Shown: positions 6,899 to 13,568 of the stretch, in pieces
How positions within the stretch are numbered: position 1 is the stretch's first letter
How the letters are laid out: each line of letters begins with the position of its first letter
Origin: an uncultured Leucobacter sp.
Lineage (GTDB): Bacteria > Actinomycetota > Actinomycetes > Actinomycetales > Microbacteriaceae
DNA: 13,568 nucleotides
Assembly (NCBI GenBank): GCA_937872275.1
Contig: CALMSE010000291.1
Span: 1-13,568, forward strand
Direction of reading: 5' to 3'
Notes under the pieces: model-generated
Seen by the model: only the letters and a program-made list of their open reading frames with translations
Told to the model about the DNA's origin: nothing
The model's database searches: none
Made by a program: the position numbers and the translations under genes

Positions 6899-8949
6899 TG
6901 GCGAAGAAGAAGGACGCCGCGGTGGCCGAGGCCGAGGATTTCGAGCTGCCCGACGACTACACGCCGAGCGGCGACGACTGGTTCGGCGACCAGCCGGTCA
7001 AGAAGGCGAAGCACTTCTGGCCGTCCGCGAAGCGGCTGTTCGGCCTGCTCGCGCCGGAGAAGTGGCTGTTCTCCCTGGTGGTCGTGCTGGTCGTGGGATC
7101 GGTCGTGCTCATGGTCATCGCGCCCAAGGTGCTGGGCCAGGCGATGGACGTGATCTTCAGCGGCATCATGGGAGCCCAGCTGCCGAAGGGCGTGCCGCTC
7201 GACCAGATCATCGCGGGGATGCGCGAGCAGGGCCAGGGCCAGTACGCCGACGTGCTCGCCGGGGCGAACGTGGTGCCCGGAGAGGGCATCGACTTCGGTC
7301 TGCTCGGCTCGCTCATCCTGACGGTGCTCGCGCTCTACCTCGTCGCCTCGTTCCTCATGTGGTGGCAGGGCTACCTGCTCAACCGTCTCGTGATGCGCAT
7401 CGTCTTCACGCTGCGCCAGGACATCGAGGAGAAGATCAACCGGCTGCCCCTGTCGTACTTCGACGGCCGGCAGCGCGGCGACGTGCTCTCCCGCGTCACG
7501 AACGACGTCGACAACATCCAGCAGGCGCTGCAGCAGGCCTTCTCCCAGCTCGTGCAGTCGGTGCTGACCATCATCGGCATCACGATCATGATGTTCGTGG
7601 TCTCGTGGCAGCTCGCCCTCATCGCCCTCGTCGCGCTGCCGCTCTCGGGCGTCATCGTGGGCATCGTCGGCGTGCGGGCCCAGAAGCGCTTCGTGGCGCA
7701 GTGGAAGAACACGGGCGACCTGAACGGCCACATCGAGGAGTCGTTCACGGGCCACGAGATCGTGCGCGTGTTCAATCGCGACGCCGAGATGATCGAGGAG
7801 TTCGACCGTCGCAACGAGCGGCTCTTCGAGGCCTCCTTCAAGGCGCAGGCGCTCTCGGGGTCGATGATGCCGGCCATGCAGTTCGTGCAGTACTTCACAT
7901 ACGTGCTCATCGCCGTGGTGGGGGCGCTCCGCGTGACCGCGGGCCAGATGACGCTGGGCGACGTGACCGCCTTCATCCAGTACTCGCGCGAGTTCTCGCA
8001 GCCGATCGGTCAGATGGCGGGCATGGCGAACATGCTGCAGTCGGGCATCGCCTCGGCCGAGCGCACCTTCGAGCTGCTCGACGCCGAGGAGCAGGATCCC
8101 GAGTCCGCGGTCGCGGAGCTGCCCGAGCCGAGCGACGGCCACGTCGAGTTCGCGCACGTGAGCTTCAGCTACGACGCCGCGCAGCCGCTCATCGAGGATC
8201 TCTCCCTCGAGGTGCACCCCGGGCAGACGGTCGCGATCGTGGGGCCGACGGGCGCGGGCAAGACGACGCTCGTCAACCTCATCATGCGCTTCTACGAGCT
8301 GAACGAGGGGCGCATCCTCATCGACGGCGTCGACATCACCGAGCTGTCGCGCGCCGAGCTGCGCGGGCATGTCGGCATGGTGCTGCAGGACGCGTGGCTG
8401 TTCGGGGGCACGATCCGCGAGAACATCCGCTACGGCCGGCTCGACGCGACGGACGACGAGGTGGTTGAGGCCGCGCAGGCGACCATGGTCGACCGCTTCG
8501 TGCGGCAGCTGCCCGACGGATACGACACCGTCATCGACGAGAACGGGTCGGCGCTCTCGGCCGGCGAGCGGCAGCTGCTGACGATCGCCCGCGCCTTCAT
8601 CGCGGATCCGTCGCTGCTGATCCTCGACGAGGCGACCTCCTCCGTCGACACCCGCACCGAGGTGCTCGTGCAGCAGGCGATGCACGCGCTGCGGGCGGAT
8701 CGCACCTCCTTCGTCATCGCTCACCGGCTCTCGACGGTGCGCGACGCCGACACCATCCTCATGATGGAGGACGGTCGCATCGTGGAGCAGGGCTCGCACG
8801 AGGAGCTGCTCGCCCGGCAGGGCGCGTATCACGCGCTGTACCAGGCCCAGTTCGCGGGCGTCTCCGACGAGGCGGAGGAGGAAGAGGTCGAGACCGCCGC
8901 GGTGGCCGCAGGCGAGCTGCCCGACGAGGAGCCTCGCGAGGTGGGGTAG
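6898..8949 (+). CDS. ABC exporter half-transporter, catalytic partner subunit
   Basis: This is the second half of the heterodimeric exporter. The ATG at 6898 shares its A with the upstream TGA and follows GGAGG (6886-6890) by 7 nt. A GTG at 6895 would sit too close to that site. The 683-residue product has an acidic cytosolic N-terminal extension (about 1-50), six transmembrane helices beginning at about 57, then the ATPase domain: Walker A GPTGAGKT (449-456, Lys455), Walker B LLILDE (Asp577, Glu578) and switch His609, all intact. Its signature is LSAGERQ (553-559) in place of LSGGQ. That changed signature faces the partner's Asp498 site, so one site is active and one is not. Between helices 1 and 2 lies an unusually long, probably extracellular segment (about 79-132). 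The C-terminus is a Glu-rich tail (about 650-683). In-frame coupling supports equal subunit amounts. The substrate is unknown. Confidence 0.93.
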   Translation: MAKKKDAAVAEAEDFELPDDYTPSGDDWFGDQPVKKAKHFWPSAKRLFGLLAPEKWLFSLVVVLVVGSVVLMVIAPKVLGQAMDVIFSGIMGAQLPKGVPLDQIIAGMREQGQGQYADVLAGANVVPGEGIDFGLLGSLILTVLALYLVASFLMWWQGYLLNRLVMRIVFTLRQDIEEKINRLPLSYFDGRQRGDVLSRVTNDVDNIQQALQQAFSQLVQSVLTIIGITIMMFVVSWQLALIALVALPLSGVIVGIVGVRAQKRFVAQWKNTGDLNGHIEESFTGHEIVRVFNRDAEMIEEFDRRNERLFEASFKAQALSGSMMPAMQFVQYFTYVLIAVVGALRVTAGQMTLGDVTAFIQYSREFSQPIGQMAGMANMLQSGIASAERTFELLDAEEQDPESAVAELPEPSDGHVEFAHVSFSYDAAQPLIEDLSLEVHPGQTVAIVGPTGAGKTTLVNLIMRFYELNEGRILIDGVDITELSRAELRGHVGMVLQDAWLFGGTIRENIRYGRLDATDDEVVEAAQATMVDRFVRQLPDGYDTVIDENGSALSAGERQLLTIARAFIADPSLLILDEATSSVDTRTEVLVQQAMHALRADRTSFVIAHRLSTVRDADTILMMEDGRIVEQGSHEELLARQGAYHALYQAQFAGVSDEAEEEEVETAAVAAGELPDEEPREVG

Positions 8950-8952
8950 ACT
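8947..8952 (+). promoter_or_regulatory. -10 box of the SRP RNA gene, overlapping the ABC stop codon
   Basis: TAGACT fits TANNNT and would place transcription start at about 8958-8960, right at the 5' strand of the SRP RNA terminal helix. Its first three bases are the TAG stop codon of the exporter gene. I see no convincing -35 box at 17-18 nt upstream. Confidence 0.5.
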
Positions 8953-8956
8953 CTTC

Positions 8957-9050
8957 GGTGGCCCTCATGCGGCGATACCTCGGTGAACTCCCCCAGGCCG
9001 GAAACGGAGCAAGGGTAGTCGGGCTCTGTCGGGTGCATGAGGGCTCTTCG
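8957..9050 (+). ncRNA. ffs: Signal recognition particle RNA, bacterial small type (4.5S-like)
   Basis: This RNA scaffold binds Ffh and helps its partner FtsY target ribosomes making membrane proteins. The universally conserved domain IV is plain: GGTGAAC on one side (8982-8988), CCAGGCCGGAAACGGAGCA across the GGAA tetraloop (8993-9011), then AGGGTAG. The molecule closes with a perfect 10-bp terminal helix, GCCCTCATGC (8961-8970) with GCATGAGGGC (9035-9044). The symmetric-loop bases (AGC on the 3' side) that Ffh reads are present. The length of about 90-95 nt and the lack of an Alu domain make it the small type found in actinobacteria. Ends are approximate to a few bases. It lies directly after the exporter operon with its own -10 box. 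Confidence 0.93.
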
Positions 9051-9057
9051 CGCCCTC
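9039..9057 (+). terminator. Possible hairpin at the SRP RNA 3' end
   Basis: GAGGGC (9039-9044) can pair with GCCCTC (9052-9057) around a 7-nt loop. GAGGGC is also the 3' strand of the SRP RNA terminal helix, so the hairpin would compete with the mature fold. It might help stop transcription or guide 3'-end processing. No U-tract follows. Confidence 0.3.
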
Positions 9058-9060
9058 CGC

Positions 9061-9094
9061 GCCTGTGCTCTCCCCGCCTGTGCTCTCCCCGCCT
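9061..9094 (+). repeat. 15-bp tandem duplication between the SRP RNA and pta
   Basis: The unit GCCTGTGCTCTCCCC occurs twice without mismatch, at 9061-9075 and 9076-9090, followed by GCCT (9091-9094), the start of a third copy. It lies in non-coding DNA, pyrimidine-rich on this strand, upstream of the pta promoter. Confidence 0.9.
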
Positions 9095-9109
9095 CCGGCG
9101 GCCGCCCAA

Positions 9110-9122
9110 TAGGCTGGACGCG
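9110..9122 (+). promoter_or_regulatory. -10 box for a leaderless pta-ackA transcript
   Basis: TAGGCT (9110-9115) fits TANNNT and lies exactly 6 nt before the GTG at 9122, so the predicted first transcribed base is the first base of the start codon. No Shine-Dalgarno is present. This is the standard layout of leaderless actinobacterial genes. Confidence 0.6.
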
Positions 9123-11227
9123 TGGTTGCCTCCCTCTACCTGACCTCGGCCGAAGGCCGTTCCGGCAAGAGCGCCGTCGCCCTGGGCGTCCTCGACGCCC
9201 TGCTGGCGGACGGTTCGCGCGTGGGCGTGTTCCGGCCGCTCATCCGAGGCGGCGGCGAGCGCGATCGCGTGCTCGAGCTGCTGCGATCCCGCGCGACCGC
9301 CGACGTCCCCTACGAGGCCTGCATCGGCGTGGGCTACGAGGAGGCGCGCGACGACCCCGAGGAGGCGCTCGCCCGCATCGTCGGGGCCTACGAGGCGCTC
9401 AAGGCCCGCTGCGACTGGGTGGTGGTGGTCGGAAGCGACTTCACCGACGTGGCCGTGCCCACGGAGCTCGCGTTCAACGCGCGCATCGCGGCGAACCTCG
9501 ACGCGCCCGTGCTGCTGATCGTGGGCGGGCGTCTGCACGACGGCTCCGAGACGCTCGGACAGTCGACGCCGCGCTCGGCGCACGAGATCGCGCAGGTCGC
9601 CGAGATGGGGGCCGACGAGCTCGCGGCCGCGCATGCGCCCGTGCTCGCGGTGATCGTGAATCGGGCGGATCCCGAGGCCCTCGACGGGATCGTCGCAGAG
9701 GTGGGCGCAGCCCTGCCCGCGGACACCCCGGTGTGGGCGCTGCCCGAGGAGGTGACCCTCGTCGCGCCGCCCCTCGCGAGCGTCGCGGAGGCGGTGGCGG
9801 GCACGCTGACTCGCGGGGACGCCGCACTGCTGGACCGCGAGGTGCGGCAGATGGTCATCGCGGGCATGTCGATGGAGAACGTGCTGCCGCGGTTGCTCGA
9901 GGGCTCCGCGGTGGTGATCGCGGCGGATCGGGCCGAGACCCTGCTCGCGGTCACGATGGCGCACGAGGCACCGACCTTCCCCTCGCTCGCGGGGGTCGTG
10001 CTCAACGGCGCCTTCGAGCTCTCGCCAGACATCGAGCGGCTGCTCGACGGCATCGGCTCGCCGCTGCCGGTGATCCGCACCGAGCTCGGCACCTTCGACA
10101 CGGCGCAGCGCATGATCCGCTCGCGGGGCGTCCTCAGCGCCGACTACCCGGAGCGCATCGGGACCGCGTTGCGCCTCTTCGGCGAGCACGTCGACACCGC
10201 CGTGCTGCGGGAGCACACGAGCGCCCATCCCGGCGGGGTGCGCACGCCGATCCGCTTCGCCTACGAGCTGCGCACTCGTGCCGCTCTGACCGGCGCTCGC
10301 ATCGTGCTGCCCGAGAGCGACGACGAGCGCGTGCTGCGGGCCGCCGACACGGCGTTGCGGCGGGGGATCGCGCGGATCACCCTGCTCGGCGAGGAGCGCG
10401 CCGTGCGCGGTCGTGCGGCGGCCCTCGGCCTCGTGCTGGACGCGGCGGAGGTCGTCGACCCCGCGAGCTCTCCGCTGCGCGAGCCGCTCGTCGTCGAGTA
10501 CGCGCGGCTGCGACAGCACAAGGGCGTGACGATCGACCAGGCGTTCGAGCAGGTGGCCGAGGTCAGCACCTTCGCGACCATGATGGTGCAGCAGGGGCAC
10601 GCCGACGGCATGGTGTCGGGCGCCGTGCACACGACCGCGCAGACCATCCGCCCCGCGCTGCAGCTGATCGGCACCGAGCCCGGGGTGTCCGTGGTGTCGA
10701 GCGTGTTCTTCATGGCGCTCGCCGATCGGGTGCTCGTCTACGGCGACTGCGCGGTGAACCCGGATCCGAGCGCCGAGCAGCTGGCGGACATCGCGATCTC
10801 GTCCGCGGCCACGGCCGAGCGCTTCGGGGTGGAGCCTCGGGTTGCGATGCTCTCGTACTCGACCGGCGAGTCGGGTGCGGGCGCCGATGTCGACAAGGTG
10901 CGCCGGGCCACGCAGCTCGTGCGGGCGGCCCGGCCCGCGCTCGAGGTCGACGGGCCGATCCAGTACGACGCCGCCTACGACCCGGTGACCGGGGCCGCGA
11001 AGCTGCCGGGCTCGACGGTGGCGGGCCGTGCGACGGTGTTCGTATTCCCCGATCTGAATACGGGCAACAACACGTACAAGGCGGTGCAGCGGTCGGCGGG
11101 CGCGGTCGCCGTCGGCCCCGTGCTGCAGGGCCTCGCGAGACCGGTCAACGACCTGTCCCGCGGCGCGACCGTGGAGGACATCGTGAACACCATCGCCATC
11201 ACCGCGATACAGGCGGGCAGCCGATGA
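9122..11227 (+). CDS. pta: Phosphate acetyltransferase, long type
   Basis: Pta converts acetyl-CoA and phosphate to acetyl phosphate and CoA, reversibly, in the cytosol. The 701-residue protein is the long form. An N-terminal BioD-like P-loop domain shows AEGRSGKS (residues 10-17, Lys16) and a VFRPLI strand. A DRTGG-type domain follows (about 205-330), then the catalytic PTA_PTB domain (about 376-700). The catalytic domain has clear family segments: HADGMVSGAVHTTAQTIRPA, YGDCAVNP (540-547), LSYSTGESG (577-585), and near the end VFPDLNTGNNTYKAVQRSAG and VNDLSRGA. The GTG at 9122 is chosen because it begins directly at the N-terminal strand and sits 6 nt after a -10 box. Its stop overlaps the ackA start by 4 nt (ATGA), the usual pta-ackA operon. 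The N-terminal domain in other bacteria is regulatory (NADH or pyruvate response in E. coli); whether that holds here is unknown. Confidence 0.96.
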   Translation: MVASLYLTSAEGRSGKSAVALGVLDALLADGSRVGVFRPLIRGGGERDRVLELLRSRATADVPYEACIGVGYEEARDDPEEALARIVGAYEALKARCDWVVVVGSDFTDVAVPTELAFNARIAANLDAPVLLIVGGRLHDGSETLGQSTPRSAHEIAQVAEMGADELAAAHAPVLAVIVNRADPEALDGIVAEVGAALPADTPVWALPEEVTLVAPPLASVAEAVAGTLTRGDAALLDREVRQMVIAGMSMENVLPRLLEGSAVVIAADRAETLLAVTMAHEAPTFPSLAGVVLNGAFELSPDIERLLDGIGSPLPVIRTELGTFDTAQRMIRSRGVLSADYPERIGTALRLFGEHVDTAVLREHTSAHPGGVRTPIRFAYELRTRAALTGARIVLPESDDERVLRAADTALRRGIARITLLGEERAVRGRAAALGLVLDAAEVVDPASSPLREPLVVEYARLRQHKGVTIDQAFEQVAEVSTFATMMVQQGHADGMVSGAVHTTAQTIRPALQLIGTEPGVSVVSSVFFMALADRVLVYGDCAVNPDPSAEQLADIAISSAATAERFGVEPRVAMLSYSTGESGAGADVDKVRRATQLVRAARPALEVDGPIQYDAAYDPVTGAAKLPGSTVAGRATVFVFPDLNTGNNTYKAVQRSAGAVAVGPVLQGLARPVNDLSRGATVEDIVNTIAITAIQAGSR

Positions 11228-12411
11228 GCGCCGTGCTCGTGATCAATGCGGGATCGTCGTCGATCAAGTACCAGCTGATCGACACCCTGAGCGGCGAGCG
11301 CCTCGCGCACGGCCTCATCGAGCGGATCGGCGAGCCGATGGGCCGCGTCTCGCACCGGGCCGGCGGCGCCCGCCACGATCGCGACGCGCCGATCCCCGAC
11401 CATTCCGCGGGTTTCGCGGCGATGGCCGAGACCTTCGCCGCCGCGGGGATGCCGCTCGACCGCCTCGGCATCCGGGCCGTCGGGCATCGCGTGGTGCAGG
11501 GGGGCTCCGAGTTCACCGCGCCCACGCTCATCGACGACGCGGTGGAGCGGCGGATCCTCGAACTCGCCGATCTCGCCCCGCTCCACAACCCGGGCCATCA
11601 CCAGGCGATCCTCGCCGCCCGTGCGGCCTTCCCGGATGTGCCGCACGTGGCGGTGTTCGATACCACCTTCCATCAGACCATGCCGGAGAAGGCATACACC
11701 TACGCGATCGATCGCGAGGTCGCGGCGGCGCACGGGGTGCGGCGCTACGGCTTCCACGGCATCTCGTACCAGGTCGTGTCCCGGCGGGCGGCGGAGCTGC
11801 TCGGCCGGCCGGTGGCGGAGCTGCGCCAGATCGTGCTGCATCTCGGCAACGGCGCCTCGGCGTGCGCGATCGACGGGGGCCGCTCGGTCGACACCTCCAT
11901 GGGGCTCACCCCGCTCGAGGGGCTCGTCATGGGCTCGCGGGGCGGCGACATCGATCCCGGGGCGCTGCTGCACCTGCTGCGGGCGGGGATGACGGTGGAC
12001 GAGCTCGACCGCCTGCTCAACCGCGGCTCGGGGCTCGTGGGTCTCGGGGGCTCGCTCGACATGCGCGATCTCACCGCCGCGGCGACCGCGGGCGACGCCG
12101 GGGCTCGGCTCGCGTTCGAGGTCTACGTGCATCGCATCCGCCGATACCTGGGCGCCTACCTGCTCGAGCTCGGCGGCGCCGATGCGATCGTCTTCACCGC
12201 GGGCGTGGGAGAGAACCACGCCCCGACGCGGTGGGCGGTGTGCGCGGGGCTCGAGGGGTTCGGCATCGAGCTCGACCCTGCCGCGAACGAGGCCCCCGCG
12301 GGCGGACCGCGCCGCATCAGCGCGCCCTCGTCGCGGGTGGCGGTGCTCGTCGTGCCGACCGACGAGGAGGCCGAGATCGCCCGGCAGACCTGGGAGCTCG
12401 TCGCGAGCTGA
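11224..12411 (+). CDS. ackA: Acetate kinase
   Basis: AckA transfers the phosphoryl group between acetyl phosphate and ADP/ATP, completing acetate overflow or acetate uptake with Pta. The 395-residue cytosolic enzyme has the family's normal length and the ASKHA fold. The phosphate-binding motif is VINAGSSSIKY (6-16). Residues known to matter in the Methanosarcina enzyme (R91, D148, H180, R241, E384) appear here with a constant offset of two: Arg89 (GHRVV), Asp146 (FDTTFHQTMP), His178 (YGFHG), Arg239 (GSRGGDIDP) and Glu382 (PTDEEAE). HLGNGAS (206-212) and FTAGVGEN are also present. Two changes in otherwise conserved motifs are VVQGG (Gln92, usually His) and FHGISY (usually FHGTSH). The ATG lies inside the pta stop (ATGA), with no strong ribosome-binding site, so translation is probably coupled to pta. 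No terminator is apparent before dnaX. Confidence 0.96.
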   Translation: MSAVLVINAGSSSIKYQLIDTLSGERLAHGLIERIGEPMGRVSHRAGGARHDRDAPIPDHSAGFAAMAETFAAAGMPLDRLGIRAVGHRVVQGGSEFTAPTLIDDAVERRILELADLAPLHNPGHHQAILAARAAFPDVPHVAVFDTTFHQTMPEKAYTYAIDREVAAAHGVRRYGFHGISYQVVSRRAAELLGRPVAELRQIVLHLGNGASACAIDGGRSVDTSMGLTPLEGLVMGSRGGDIDPGALLHLLRAGMTVDELDRLLNRGSGLVGLGGSLDMRDLTAAATAGDAGARLAFEVYVHRIRRYLGAYLLELGGADAIVFTAGVGENHAPTRWAVCAGLEGFGIELDPAANEAPAGGPRRISAPSSRVAVLVVPTDEEAEIARQTWELVAS

Positions 12412-12432
12412 ATGAATGTCGGAGGCCGCCGA

Positions 12433-12445
12433 TAGCATTGACTCG
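12433..12445 (+). promoter_or_regulatory. -10 box for a leaderless dnaX transcript
   Basis: TAGCAT (12433-12438) fits TANNNT and sits exactly 6 nt before the GTG at 12445, the same geometry as at pta. No Shine-Dalgarno is seen in the 33 nt between ackA and dnaX. dnaX can thus have its own transcript even without a terminator behind ackA. Confidence 0.6.
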
Positions 12446-13568
12446 TGGCTACCGCACTGTACCGCCGATACCGGCCCGAGGCCTTCTCCGAGATGATCGG
12501 GCAGGCTCATGTGACCGAGCCGCTCATGACCGCCCTGCGCACCGGGCGCATCGGTCACGCCTACCTCTTCAGCGGCCCGCGGGGCTGCGGCAAGACGACG
12601 TCGGCGCGCATCCTCGCGCGCTGCCTCAACTGCGCCGAGGGCCCCACCGACACCCCCTGCGGCAGCTGCCCCAGCTGCGTCGAGCTCAGCCGCGACGGCG
12701 GCGGATCCCTCGACGTGGTCGAGATCGATGCGGCCAGTCACGGCGGCGTCGACGACGCCCGCGAGCTGCGCGAGCGCGCGGTGTTCGCCCCGGCTCGCGA
12801 CCGCTTCAAGATCTTCATCATCGACGAGGCGCACATGGTGACCTCGGGCGGCTTCAACGCGCTGCTCAAGATCGTCGAGGAGCCGCCGCCCCACGTCAAG
12901 TTCGTCTTCGCGACCACGGAGCCCGAGAAGGTCATCGGCACCATCCGCTCCCGCACCCACCACTACCCGTTCCGCCTCATCGCCCCGGGCACGCTCGTCG
13001 ACTACGCCCAGCAGCTGGTCGACAGCGAGGGCGTGCGGGTCGAGCCGGGCGTGCTGCCGCTCGTGGTGCGCGCCGGCGGCGGATCCGTGCGCGACTCGCT
13101 CTCGATCCTCGATCAGCTCATCGCGGGCAGCGAGGGCGACCAGGTCACCCTCGACCGCGCCACCGGTCTGCTCGGGTACACGAGCGCCGAACTGCTCGAC
13201 GAGGTCGTGGCGGCCTTCGGCGCGCGCGATCCGGGCGCGGCGTTCGCCGCGGCCGACCGGGTGGTGCAGACGGGGCAGGATCCGCGTCGCTTCGTCGAGG
13301 ACCTGCTCGAGCGGCTGCGAGATCTCATCGTCGTCTCGGCCACGAGCGTGCAGGGCGCCTCGGCGGTGTTCCGCGGGGTGCCCGTCGACCGGCTGCAGCG
13401 CATGTACGAGCAGGCGCAGGCCTTCGGGCCGGGTGAGCTGTCGCGCATCGCCGACACGGTGAGCGGGGCGCTCGACCGCATGACCGGGGCCACGGCGCCG
13501 AGGCTCCACCTCGAGCTCATGATCGCGCGCGCGATCGCGGCCCAGGCGGGCGGTCCGGTGGCCGGGAC
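12445..13568 (+). CDS. dnaX: DNA polymerase III subunit gamma/tau, clamp-loader ATPase (3' end missing)
   Basis: DnaX is the motor of the clamp loader that opens the beta clamp and, as tau, links it to the polymerase core. The frame is open to the window's right edge, so about 374 residues are visible and the C-terminal tau region is absent. The start GTG at 12445 gives the family N-terminus MATALYRRYRPEAFSEMIGQ. The AAA+ motifs are all intact: Walker A GPRGCGKTT (44-52), zinc ligands Cys63, Cys72, Cys75 and Cys78, AASHGGVDDARELRE (96-110), Walker B FIIDEAH (124-130), sensor 1 FATTEPEKV (155-163), the arginine-finger segment TIRSRTHHYPFRL (166-178) and sensor 2 GGSVRDSLS (212-220). Domain III follows at about 245-370. 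SRT in place of the SRC of E. coli is usual in actinobacteria as I recall it. Proximity to the SRP RNA gene is a known bacterial linkage. Confidence 0.97.
   Translation, partial: MATALYRRYRPEAFSEMIGQAHVTEPLMTALRTGRIGHAYLFSGPRGCGKTTSARILARCLNCAEGPTDTPCGSCPSCVELSRDGGGSLDVVEIDAASHGGVDDARELRERAVFAPARDRFKIFIIDEAHMVTSGGFNALLKIVEEPPPHVKFVFATTEPEKVIGTIRSRTHHYPFRLIAPGTLVDYAQQLVDSEGVRVEPGVLPLVVRAGGGSVRDSLSILDQLIAGSEGDQVTLDRATGLLGYTSAELLDEVVAAFGARDPGAAFAAADRVVQTGQDPRRFVEDLLERLRDLIVVSATSVQGASAVFRGVPVDRLQRMYEQAQAFGPGELSRIADTVSGALDRMTGATAPRLHLELMIARAIAAQAGGPVAG

Noticed and set aside
5126..10630. Three long antisense frames opposite the ABC genes and pta (5126-6823, 6775-8832, 8759-10630)
   Set aside because: Their compositions are mirror images of the sense genes (His/Asp/Glu/Arg-rich), with no motifs and no plausible start context.
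9037..11223. Frame +1 open ahead of ackA, which would make a much longer AckA
   Set aside because: The upstream part is an off-frame of pta with no motif. The conserved AckA N-terminus begins at the ATG at 11224.
10975..13509. 844-codon antisense frame across ackA and dnaX
   Set aside because: It lies opposite well-conserved genes, its translation is biased to His/Arg/Asp/Ala, and it has no recognisable domain. It is a codon-bias shadow.
1..13568. CRISPR arrays, phage genes, IS elements, toxin-antitoxin pairs, tRNAs or defence islands
   Set aside because: I looked for them on both strands and saw no repeat-spacer pattern, transposase or integrase motifs, terminal inverted repeats or cloverleaf. 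The helicase-like gene alone does not make a defence system.

Overview
The window is core chromosome from a very GC-rich Gram-positive actinobacterium. The gene content and order (an SF1 helicase-like gene beside rplJ-rplL, an SRP RNA close to dnaX, pta-ackA as an overlapping pair), GTG starts and -10 boxes of the TANNNT type placed 6 nt before start codons all fit Actinobacteria. The family Microbacteriaceae, perhaps a Leucobacter-like genus, is my best guess; this comes from remembered family resemblance and has not been searched. All recognisable genes lie on the + strand. I see no phage, IS, CRISPR, tRNA or integration features.

Layout: (1) bases 1-3440 hold the 3' part of a large DUF4011/SF1 helicase-like gene whose ATPase and nuclease motifs look worn out, followed by a start/stop-overlapping small gene (3440-3667). 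(2) Bases 3668-4041 are a 374-nt non-coding stretch. It holds a large inverted repeat, a good promoter (3777-3805), a structured RNA that I read as the ribosomal protein L10 leader, two mutually exclusive hairpins and a hairpin just before the rplJ ribosome-binding site. (3) rplJ and rplL (4042-5013) encode the ribosomal stalk and end at a strong intrinsic terminator. (4) Two overlapping ABC exporter half-transporter genes (5162-8949) together encode a heterodimer with one normal and one degenerate ATP site. (5) A small-type SRP RNA gene (about 8957-9050) is followed by a 15-bp tandem duplication. (6) pta and ackA (9122-12411) overlap by 4 nt and form the acetyl-CoA / acetyl phosphate / acetate pathway. 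(7) dnaX (12445 to the window edge, incomplete) encodes the clamp-loader tau/gamma subunit.

How the genes work together: rplJ-rplL is one autoregulated translation operon. The ABC pair is one efflux unit. pta-ackA is one two-step metabolic unit, with both that operon and dnaX apparently transcribed as leaderless mRNAs. The SRP RNA is the scaffold for co-translational membrane targeting. Most of the window is ordinary housekeeping DNA. The parts that deserve a second look are the catalytically degenerate helicase-like protein with its coupled small gene, and the switch-like rplJ leader. I found no convincing undescribed multi-gene system.
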